Source of the DNA: Micractinium sp. NFX-FRZ
Taxonomy: Eukaryota; Chlorophyta; Trebouxiophyceae; Chlorellales; Chlorellaceae
Length of the DNA stretch: 64,000 nucleotides
Direction: 5' to 3'
Assembly (NCBI GenBank): GCA_029339195.1
Contig: JAPTJF010000007.1
Location: 1 to 64,000 of the forward strand
The notes below the pieces were generated by a model, which ran no database searches, was not told the DNA's origin, and saw only the letters and a program-made list of their open reading frames with translations. Made by a program: the position numbers and the translations under genes. Of the stretch, positions 34,201-43,362 are shown piece by piece. Numbering within the stretch: position 1 is the first letter of the stretch; every line of letters starts with the position of its first letter.

Positions 34201-35323
34201 AGGGCCTGCTTGGCGTGGGACACGTGCTCCGGGAAGCCTGGCAGCGCAGAAGAGAGGAGGAGGGGTGTGTTTAGTACTTAGTGCAGTGAAAGAACATACA
34301 GTCAAGACGTGCCAAGCAATCAGCATATAGCTGGGCCAGCGCCTGCTTGGTGCGACACACGTGCTGCCGGGGGAAGCCTGGCGGGCAGGGCAAAAGAATC
34401 AAGGGAGGAGAGCCGCAAGGTGTGGGGCAACAGGTGGGCGTGGCATATGAGGGGGATTGTCGCTGGCCTTGGAAAACTGCCTGCATGCTGTGGCATGCTG
34501 TGCCCTTTGAGCAGGGCTAGGAGGGGTGATGGGCGAGGGGATGCTGTGCCCGCAGCCGCACGTGCACGTGCAGTACGCCCGCGCTCCTCCCATGCTTGGC
34601 AGTACAGCACAGTACTTCACTCCCTCCCTCTCTACCTCCCTCCCTCACCGAGGCACTCTGGGCAGTGGTCAGGGTCATAGGGGAAGTAGGCGCTGGCGTT
34701 GCGGCTGCAGCCGTGGAAAGTGACCTGCGCTGGGCAGTTGAGGTAGAGTGGGTGTGGTCGCGAAAGGTAGAAGTTGATGCACGTGTGGATGTTGTGATGT
34801 ATACACTATAAACGTATGTGCGCTGGGGGGGGGGGGGGGCAACCGAGCCCGTAAAGGGTCACGGTGGCTTGCCGGCGGTCACACAAGCAGCAGCGGGGTG
34901 CCTGGGGTTGTGGGAAGCGGTGAGCCGCCATGCAGCAGCAGGCGACAAGGTGCACGTGCACGCACCACTTGGCGGGTGCAACACAGCACTGCGGACAAGC
35001 TGCGCCAGGAGGCGTTCACTTGCACCCACACCCGCACGCCCCGGGCAGGGCAGGGCAGGCTGCGCATGCACCAGCTGCAAGGCGACAGGCACCAACAGCC
35101 GTAGTCCCCCCATGCGCACCAGCGTGCCGCGTGGGTTGTCTGGGATTTGAAAGTAGTGCGTGCGCCCAAAGGCGGTCATCCGCTGCGGCCTGAGCCCCTC
35201 GTTGGTGGGTGCTGCCACCACATCCACAGATAGGTTGGGTTGCGTGTAGGCCGCCGCCGCTGCTGCCACCGCCGCCAGCGCCACGCCTGCCAGGAGTGCC
35301 GGCAGGAAGTTCGCGCGAGGCAT
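31292..35323 (-). CDS. Secreted or membrane-anchored alpha/beta hydrolase
   Basis: Exons (minus): 35120-35323, 34649-34724, 33890-34237, 33490-33659, 33068-33229, 32536-32689, 31576-32192, 31292-31300; phases agree, 579 residues. It begins MPRANFLPALLAGVALAAV, a signal peptide or anchor. A strand ending GTLVTFHGC (His72, oxyanion region) leads to a Cys pair (HCPECLG), YAVLAMNPQDRRWGCW, and the nucleophile elbow GTSSGG (Ser near 164). Later parts include FFPTLFVVM-like strand PYFPPTLFVVM and an acidic Ser/Asp-rich linker, then a helical C-terminal tail with Leu/Gln-rich heptads. The fold resembles uncharacterised hydrolases of green algae and oomycetes; substrate unknown. The final 9 nt exon (Q-ET-stop) is uncertain; reading through instead would stop at 31282. 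Confidence 0.78.
32205..32350. repeat. Imperfect ~70 bp tandem repeat in hydrolase intron 6
   Basis: Two related units share gggtgc...agctga, gtgcaaggyatgcagg and cataggggcag-like blocks (caggggcagaag, cacaggggcagccg). They lie beside the exon 7 acceptor. Confidence 0.6.
32790..32950. repeat. Minisatellite-like caccctgcctgcay array in hydrolase intron 5
   Basis: Repeated caccctgcctgca blocks occur at least four times, interleaved with gcagcagccccgtcggcctt and its copy. This is an intronic low-complexity array. Confidence 0.7.
34311..34388 (-). repeat. Diverged copy of hydrolase exon 3 start inside intron 2
   Basis: Real exon 3 begins GFPEHVSHAKQALARRYAVL (34237 downward). The intronic copy reads GFPRQHVCRTKQALAQLYAD with a preserved upstream acceptor. 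The duplicated unit was about 130 bp. Confidence 0.8.
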
Positions 35324-35865
35324 TGGGAATGAGGGATGCGTTGCCCTGTAAACCAGCCCTGCAGGTAGCAGGGGAGACTGCATGAGAGAGTAAGGATGGT
35401 CGGTTGGTGTGGCAGGCTGCACCCTCGCGGTCTCTTCTTGTGACCCAGCGGCGCCGGCGGGCAGCGACAGCGGCGCAGCTGTCGTTTGCCTCGCGTGGCG
35501 CACGGGGCGTCCATCTGTTGCGGTGACATTGCGATCGCTGTTGGCGAGTTGCCGAGCCCACCTGTGGCGCAAGCAGGTGGTCGCGTGCCAACCACCCGGC
35601 CAACCGCGAGGCAGCGGGACGTGCTGCTGGGTGAGTACACGGTAGCAGACCGCCGGGACCAAACAGCTCGCGTTTGAGAGGACACGCGACGAAATGGCAC
35701 AAAGTTCTGCTGAGCTGGCACCACAAAGTTGGAGTGGCTTACCCTTGCATCCATTGAATAAATACGGACAGACAGAGTCACAATGCCTGCCGGCGATACC
35801 GGCCTGCCGCCCACTGCCAGGTGTAGGCAGCAGTGAATTACATGCGCGCACGGTGCAAGGCGGCA
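35324..35865. other. Spacer between hydrolase start and LRR gene stop
   Basis: 542 bp holding the hydrolase promoter and the LRR gene 3' end. No coding sequence is supported. Confidence 0.5.
35838..35842 (-). terminator. TGTAA polyadenylation signal (minus strand)
   Basis: ttaca on the plus strand, about 25 bp after the LRR gene stop codon. Confidence 0.5.
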
Positions 35866-38800
35866 TCATGTTTCTCGACAGCACGACTCAACTTTGCTGC
35901 AAGGCTGGTCTGCCGCTGCCGACAGACTGCCGCTTTCTAAGCGCAGCAGCGTCCCAGCGCTGCTGCCACTCAGCGCAGCACTGCCCGCAGGGGAAAGGCT
36001 ACCGCGCGCCGAGCCCAGTTGGTGAGCCGATGCAGCCGACCCTCCCCGCATGGGCAGCGATACGATGGCGCACCCGAGGCGGCCCCCCAGCTCAGCACAC
36101 AGCAGCGCCATCATGTCTGCAAGCCTGCTGTGCCTGCTGCTGCCCTCCCCGCTATGCCTGCTGCCGCCGACCTCCCTGCTGTTCGGCTTTCTGCGGCTGA
36201 CGTGCTCTGCTGCGCCTGCTGCCGCAGAGCTGTCAGGCTGCTGAGCTGGCAGGAGACTGCCGCTGCCCTCGCACTGCTGTCCCACCCCACTGTCTCGCTG
36301 CCGGTTCAGGCGCCACATCACCCACCCAGCGGCGCTTGCGGCCACCACCGCAGCAAGCGCCACCATTGCCACCAGGCTTGCGGCTACTGTTGTGCCGGCG
36401 CTTGACGTGGCGTCTGTGCCGCCACTGCTGCTGTACTGCTGGCTGTCTGTCGAAGACCCGCTGTCTGGGGGCTGCACATGGTACAGCACGAAGTGCGTGC
36501 TCTGCTCCACACACGCCGGCAGCTTGTGGCCCTCAAGTGTCTCTTTGCTCACCCAGCTGCAGAGGGCAGACACACGAGTGGGGATGCCTCAGCACGCAGC
36601 CTCGGGTGGACAGAAAGGCACAGAAGGCTCCTTTGCAACACGCTGCACAGTACATGACGCCACAGCCCACCAAGCGCAAAGCGGCAGGGAGCTTACACTT
36701 GCTCCAGGCTTGCTGCAAAGCGTGCGCTGCACCATTGCTCCGGTATGTGCCCATCCACACCTGTTGCGGCCATGTCCCTGCACGACATGAGCAGGGGGAG
36801 GCGGGGCACAGTGCACTCACGGATCGTCAATGCCGGTGGTGTTAGAACCTGCAGCCTGCGACCCAGCAGGCAGCAAGCATTTCGTACGCAGCGTGCCATC
36901 AGCCAGCCAGACAGCAGCCACTTACAGCCTGGCGAGCTTGGGCCAGAGTTGTAGGGGTAGGGAGCCGTGCAGGGCTGGGTTGCTGGACGGCGCCAGACTC
37001 GCCAGGTTCGGGAGCGCGCCGGGGCGGGACCAGGCAGGGGGGAAGGCAGGCCCGGACAGCGCGTTGCTTGCCACGCTCAGGTCCTCCAGCTGCAGGGGGC
37101 GCATGGGGTGAGGGTGAGGACGCGGCAATCGGCCTGCTGGAAGCTGACCGGACACCCCATCTGCGCCGCCGCTGGATTACGGTTGTAAAGTGCAGGCCTA
37201 TAGGAGGGATGTGCACAGGCTGTGGGGTGCATGTGCTGGGCGTGCCCCCGCGGCACCAGAGGTGCGGCTCACCGCGGCTTGCCCCCACTCGTTGCCGTGC
37301 AGCTGCAGCAACAGTGGAGGGGGCAGTGAAGGGATTCTCGTGAGAGCAGGTGCGTGCCATCTGTAGAAGCACACAACGCGTAGGCACATCTGGTGGGGCG
37401 TGTTGCTGCCAGCTGGGCACTTGCCTCATCCTCTAACGGGCCACCCGCTGCCCTTGTTACCTTGAGGACGGTGAGCCGTGGGTGGGTGGTCAGCAGCTGC
37501 TTGGGCAGCGTGCCGCGCAGGTCCAAACGGCCCAACTCACTGCCAGGCCAAACCAGAGGAGGGCAGCGGGGGCACATTTCAGAGGCTACGATGTACAGTA
37601 GGCGGGTGAGAGTGAGGAAGTGTTGAGCCGGCAGCAGCCCGGGTAGGGCAGGGTCACTTGCACCGGTACAGACATGCCAGCTGGCACAACTTTAATTACG
37701 GCAACTCACAGGGCGGTGAGTGCAGGGAAGCCGCTGTCCTGCCATTCCCGAGGGAGGGGACCGCCGACAGCGAGGCACGACAGGGAGAGCGTCTCCAGGG
37801 CCGGGAAGCCTGCCGCCCACGCCGCTGGCAGGCCAGCCCCGCCACCCGCTGCAGCGCTGCTGCTGGGGCTGCGACCCGGGCAAAGGAATGTGCCCTTTTG
37901 GAACTCGACATTTGTGGAGCTGGCAGCACGGATGGTGAGCTCCTTTAGCTTCCTGAAGCCCCCCGCCCAAGCCGGCGGCAGCTGGTCAGGTCCTGGGAGC
38001 TGTATCAGCAAGGACTGCAGTGCGGGCAGCACCTGAGGCGCGCTGCCCCAGCTTGCCGGCAGCTCAACATGGGGGCTGTGCGCCTCTATCCTCAGCACTT
38101 CCAAGAGGGGCAGCGCGCCTGGCTGGATGGCGGGCAGGGGAGGCTCCAGGTGAGGCGTGCGCAGGGCCAGCCTGCGGCATGAGCAGGGGGGCGGGGGGAG
38201 AGAGACAGGGCACTTGGGCAAGAAATCGGGTGTTGAATTACTTGGCTGAAATGTCTGGCACGCCACACACGAGCGTGCCCGCCCATTGCTCAAGCCTGCC
38301 TCCTGTTGCACGTCCACAACTGCAAGCACTACCCTGACCGCATGGCACCACCCTGGTCGTTGGTTCCGTGGGCGCACAAGCTTGCAATGCCAGCGTCAGC
38401 GCAGCAGCACTGGGCCCACCCACCTTCTAAGCCTTGGGAATGCGCCAGCTGCACCCCACTCCTTGGGCAGCCCCCCAAGCAGCGGGACGTCAACCAGCTG
38501 CACTTCCAGCGTCTCCAACCACTCCAAGTTCGCCAGGGCTGGCGGCAGGCGGAGTGCTGCAGGCAGCTTGTTCCTGTTGCTGCCGCTGCCCCGTCCCAGC
38601 CACGGGCTCCGGTCCCGCACAATGCTGCACACAAAGCAGCAGCGGCGGGAGGGGCGGGAGCGAGAGGGGATCCCAGGGTCAGGGTGCATGGGTCAGGGTA
38701 CATGCATGCTTGTGACAGGCTGGCGGCATGTGGGGCTTGAAGCCGGCGCAGTGTAGGACATGCAGCAGGCTGGCAGCCAGGCCAGTGGCAGGGCACTGAC

Positions 38801-39191
38801 ATGTGGGTCACGTGCAGCTGGTCTTCGATCATGCTGCACTCGACTAGCGTCCATTCGCAGTGGGAGGCAGCATCGCCGGGCTGCCAGCCTGGCAGAACCG
38901 CGTTGCCAGCTGTGGCGCCGGTGCTGTGCAGCGCCTCCCGCAGCTGGACCATGGCGGCAGTCTCTGCAAGCAGGAGCGGGGACGAGGGGAGCCTCCGGAT
39001 TGGTGGACAAGACGGAAAGCAGTGCAGGCACGTCTGAGCATCAGCAGCGGTGGCGCCGCACGGCGCACAACAGGCGTCGTGCGGGCGGCGGGGCCACACA
39101 GCGCACCATGGTCGGGCGGTGCCGGTGCTGCTGCCGCTCCTGTGGCGCATACGGTCACAGCTAGAACTGCCGAGCACACCAGCAATCTCAT
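35866..39191 (-). CDS. Leucine-rich-repeat protein with signal peptide and one transmembrane helix
   Basis: Exons (minus): 39107-39191, 38801-38963, 38424-38624, 37710-38171, 37461-37539, 37273-37302, 36926-37089, 36697-36777, 35866-36556; phases agree, 651 residues. Signal peptide MRLLVCSAVLAVTVCATGAA, then an LRR N-cap with WxxxxC-type start (MVQLREALHSTG, CEWTLVEC). Plant-type LRRs follow: LDLRGTLPKQL, LKLHGNEWG, LEDLSVASNALSGPAFP, and LDMAATGVDGHIPEQW, where introns fall between repeats. After a Ser/Gly/Thr stalk, a helix at about 477-503 (VAASLVAMVALAAVVAASAA, then WRLNRQR) anchors it. The cytoplasmic tail of about 150 residues is Ser-rich with no kinase. A cell-surface binding or adhesion role is inferred. 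In-frame ATGs at 39203 and 39219 are alternative starts. Confidence 0.82.
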
Positions 39192-40369
39192 GTGAGCAGG
39201 CATCCTCAGGAATGGCATCCAACTGAAGACGGTTAATGCTGGCGCTGGGGCATGTATTAAGCCAGCGGCAGGGGCGGTGGCGGCGGCCACCCCCTGGCGT
39301 CCAGCTGGCTGCAGCGCCAGCGCGCGCTGGTGTAGCAGCAACACTAAAATTCAAGGTGCCAAGGGCAGTGCCGCTGGAGCGCGAGCTGCTCCGGCTGCTC
39401 CGAGCAGCAAAGGCGGCGCAAAAACCACTGGCTGCTGGCCCTCAGTCCAGAAGGCGGTGGCGTTCAGCGCCTTCCTACGTGAATTCTACTTGTGGTAAGA
39501 GTGGGAGCACAAATCAGGGACATACCCACGGCAGCATCCGGTAGCATGAGTAGCTCCTTACGCCCACTTGACCTGCCGGCAGGGGCCCTTGATGGATCTC
39601 CACCCCCTTGCTCTGCTTGGAGTGCCTCATACCACTTACAGTGCCACGTGAAAGATACAAAACACGCATTGCTGATGGATGCAGTAGGCAGTGTGGGCGG
39701 GTGCCCGTCATCAAATTGCCAGCCTGCCTGGCCGGCTGGTGGCAACCAGGGGACCCCTGAAGGGCCGGGCCACCGGTGCCCGCGACACCCGCTGCACAAA
39801 CAAAGAGGGAGCTGTTCTTAAGCAGAATATTGCGGGGTGCCCCCCCCCGCTCCCCCTAGTAATGTTTTAGGGAGAAGCTGCATGTCCATGTGATCGTGGT
39901 TTACCATCTCTGAACTGAAAAGGGTGGGTGCACACTGGCAGCAGCCTGGCAGGCAGCTGCCACTGCTGCGGAGTCTTCCCGCCTCACACAGGTTGAACGG
40001 GTCACCAGCTAGTACTCGTTGGACGCTTTGATGCATGATCGGTGCTACTTTGTCCATGCAAATATGAAGAGTACTGATATTGGTAAATGCTGCCTTGCTG
40101 AACACCACTTTGACACCCCCCTGCTCCTCGGCGGCGCCAAGGGCCCTCCGCCAGCTCGGCGAGCTTAGGCAATGCGGGTGTGGCAGGTCAGCACCCACTG
40201 AGCGAAACGCTACATGTCTCGCTATGTCAGGGCGTCCCATTCATCTGGCAGAGAGGTGGGCAGTAAGTTAGTTCTGAAGCAAAGGCGCTGTGCTGCATGC
40301 TGCGCTGGCGGCGGCGCACCCACCTGCATCCAAGCCCCCCGCCGATTGATTGGCCGCCTCATTGCTGTC
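39192..40369. other. 1.18 kb divergent spacer, LRR gene / BRCT gene
   Basis: Both promoters should lie here. Open frames at 39236-39544 (plus) and 39818-40240 (minus) resemble nothing known. The BRCT frame is open back to an ATG at 40214. A run of C near 39840 and an AT-richer stretch at 39600-39720 are the only visible features. Confidence 0.5.
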
Positions 40370-43055
40370 ATGGGGGCGGTGATGGAGGTCACCGTCAGCG
40401 GCGTTCCGAGACAGCGGCGGGCTGCCCTGCAGCAGCTCGTGGAAGGCCTTCGCGGGGCCTACAGCGGCTCCCTCGTTGTCGGCCGCACCTCGGTTGTGGT
40501 CGTGGAGACCGATGCAGCGGTGGATTGGGCGGCGCCAAAGCTGGCAGCAGCTGCGGCAGCCTCCATACCTGTCGTCTCGGCAAAATGGCTGGCAGACAGC
40601 GAGGCGAATGGGTTTCTGCTTTGCCCCGCCAACTACGTGGTGCCCCGAAACCAGGGCCGCCGGAGCAGCGCCTTGTCGGTCAGCCACGGCCCAGCGCCGC
40701 CGCCCGCTGTACCGCCCGAGGAGCGCCCAGAGCCAGCTGTTGGCGCCTCTGCTGGCAGCCCTGAGCTAGAAAAGCTGCGGTGCGAGGCAGTGCAGGGCCC
40801 AAAAGGCCATTTTGCTCCATTTGTGGATCAGGCGTCTGTCGGGGCAGCTTCGCCAGCGTGGGTCAGCAGCCCGGGTGCGGCCGCCTGCGCTGGCGCTGAC
40901 CGTGGGTGCAGCCGTCCGATGCAGCCGCTGCTGGCACCCGAGGTGCTGCAAGATCAGCTGCTGTCTCCAGGCGACCCTGGCGCCTTGGTGGCTGGCGCCA
41001 GCCCGCTGTCTGCGCTGCTGCGCAGCCCGCTGGTACTGCCTTGGGAAGGGGGTGCTGGCAGTGCGAGCACGCCTGGCCTGCTGCAGCCTGCAGGCCGCCG
41101 TGGAGCCGGGCAGGTTGCCAGGAAGCTGAGCTGTGAGCTTCAGGCCGCCAACCGCAGCCCAGAAGCTACTATGTCGCCTGCGCTTGCGCTACCAGCTGCA
41201 CATGAGGCTGGGATGGGGGCGCCAGCGGTTCCAGACGCCACACCCATCGCCGGCAGCGGCAATGGCAGTGGCAGCTTGGAGGACGGGGCGCACACGGACA
41301 GTGACACGCTGGTTGCCCGCTTTCTCAGCCGCATGCCGCAGGTCACTGTAGCGCGTGGCAGCTGCCTGCCCCGCTGGCTGCTGTCCAGCAGCAGCAGTGA
41401 CGGCGAGGCCGGCAGCGTGCTGCGCTCGCGCGACGGTCGCGGCACAGCTGAGCGCCAGGAGAGCAGCCGCTGCAGTAGCGGTGGTGATCGCAGCTCGCTG
41501 GGTCGGTTGCCCCTGCAGTGCATGCAGAAGCAGGCACAGCGTGGGCTACAGCAGCAGCCGGTGGGAGAAGAGCAGGCAAGGGTCCGGGCAACGCCAGTGC
41601 GCGACAGCCCAAGTCCCCTGGGGCACAAGCAGCGGCAGCAGCAGCAGGAAGGTGAGCAGAAGTGCCGGTGCTGGTAGTGCTGGCTGGCATTGGGCGTGCT
41701 GTCAACGGGCCTGCTGCGACAGAAACGCGCAGGCCAGGTCAGTCGGCATTGCCAGCTGCTCATGGCCGCCTGCAGTTGCTGGTGTGCCTGTGGCTGCGCC
41801 TCCTCTGGCCCTCAGGTGCTCTGACGTGCGCAGCGCGCTTCCTGATTGCACTCTATTTTTACAGGAAGCGCGGGCTACTTGCACCCCTCGCCGGTGGAGG
41901 GACGCCTGCCTGCCACAACGCGCATCCGGATGGGACCCCTGCAGCAGCGGCCGCCTGCTCCAGACACGCTCCAGGGCATTGCTGAGTTCCACTTTGACTG
42001 TGTGGGCAGCCCGCCACCACCTGTGCCCTTCTACAAGTCGGCAGAGGCGCTGCTTGACGGCGGCTTGCACATGACGTTCCATGCAGGTACGCCGCGTCCC
42101 GCTGCCACGGGGACATGCGCTGGCAGCCACGGGGCATGCAAGCGTGTGTGTGCGGCGCCCTTACGCCCTTACTGTAGGGCGCTTGTTGTGCCCAGCACGG
42201 CATGCTCTTTCGCCGCCCCTGCTGCAGGCGACACGTCCCACGGCGCCCACATCCTGTACGACATTGGAGAGGACGGGCAGCGGGAGTATGCGCTGGCACT
42301 TGTGCAGTCAATCTACAGGCTGGGGGACGAGGTGAGGTGGGGAGCGGGGTGGCGAGTAGGGCCCAGCGCTGGTGGAGCTGCTAATCGGTGAGACCATTCC
42401 TGTCGGCAAACTGGGTTCTGCACCAGGACTCCTCTGCCTTGGAGGCAAAGTGCCTGCCTTTCTCACCCATCCTCCGCTGCCACCCTCTTCTGCACCGCCC
42501 TACACTTACCTTGTCCTCTCCTCACAGTTTGCTGGGACCCCCCGTCCCCCCACCTTCCCAGGCCTGGATGGAGCACCGCTACATGATCAGCCGGCAGGAC
42601 CTGGAGCAGCGCCCCGGCTGGGCAGCGGCGGCAGCGGTGAGTGGACTGCCTGCTGGATAGCAGCCGCTATGCACGGAGTTGTCTCTCTCCCTGGGCAGAG
42701 CAGCCAAGATGCCTGCACTGCCGTGGACAAGTCAAGTCACCAACCTCCAGGGCGTTGTTGCCCCCGGCCCCCCTTGCAGGTGATGAAGCCTGGGGAGATG
42801 CTGCTGAGCGTGGGCAGCTACCACAGCCCCATGCACCTCATCTCTGGGGAGTTCTGGCTCACCTTCCCCGGCAGGGCGCAGCGGGTGGCCAGGGGGCAGG
42901 GCCAGCAGCAGGCGACAGCGGGTCAGCAGCAGCAGCAGCAGGGGGCCGTGGGGGGCGGCGTGCGAGAGCCGGCATACACCTGCCGCCGGGGCTTTGATGC
43001 GGCTGCAGGAGCTGTGGTGCCTCTGCGGCGTGCGCTGGTAGGGTTTGACGGCTGA
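40370..43055 (+). CDS. BRCT-domain protein with a possible C-terminal BAH-like region
   Basis: Five exons: 40370-41651, 41865-42086, 42228-42331, 42562-42636, 42780-43055; phases agree, 652 residues. An N-terminal BRCT (about residues 4-90) shows VTVSGVPRQRRAALQQLVEG, HLVVG-like SGSLVVGRTSVVVVE, and the conserved Trp in IPVVSAKWLADS. BRCT domains bind phosphopeptides or DNA ends in repair and checkpoint complexes. A disordered Ser/Ala/Gln-rich middle of about 330 residues follows. The C-terminus (about 440-600) contains YALALVQSIYRLGDE, HRYMISRQDLE and PGEMLLSVGSYHSPMHLI, with the spacing of a BAH domain, a chromatin reader; this second call is tentative. An in-frame ATG at 40214 could extend the protein by 52 residues. 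Confidence 0.78.
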
Positions 43056-43362
43056 CAGTAACACAAGACGGGATGGCTGGGGCTTTTGGGCAACTGCTGC
43101 GGCATGATAAGTATTAAACGAGCCAGAACACGTCATGACAAGTTGGGGCAGCAGCTGCTTAACACGATGTAGGCAGACTTCTTAACCGACAGATAGGCAG
43201 CTGCGCGCTGTAATGTGCGTATGAGTTGTAATCACTATAGTAGGAGCGGTGTACAGCAAAATTGAGGAGGAGGGTGAAACATGAGAATGGGAGAAGTGGG
43301 CTGTGCGGGTGTAAGCGCTGCATGTGAGCAGGGGCGACAACACGTCAAAGGCACAGTTGCTT
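43056..43362. other. Tail-to-tail spacer between BRCT and CDF genes
   Basis: 307 bp of AT-richer 3' sequence with two plus-strand TGTAA motifs. No gene seen. Confidence 0.6.
43209..43231 (+). terminator. Two TGTAA polyadenylation signals
   Basis: TGTAA at 43209-43213 and 43227-43231, 155-175 bp after the BRCT gene stop codon. Confidence 0.55.

Noticed and set aside
36830..36890. Possible extra LRR exon reading GSNTTGIDDP between exons 7 and 8
   Set aside because: Its acceptors are in the wrong phase, while direct joining of exon 7 to 36777 gives a perfect LRR (LARLDMAATGVDGHIP).
39818..40240. 140-codon minus-strand open frame before the BRCT gene
   Set aside because: No similarity to a known family, no splice context and AT-richer composition; likely chance.
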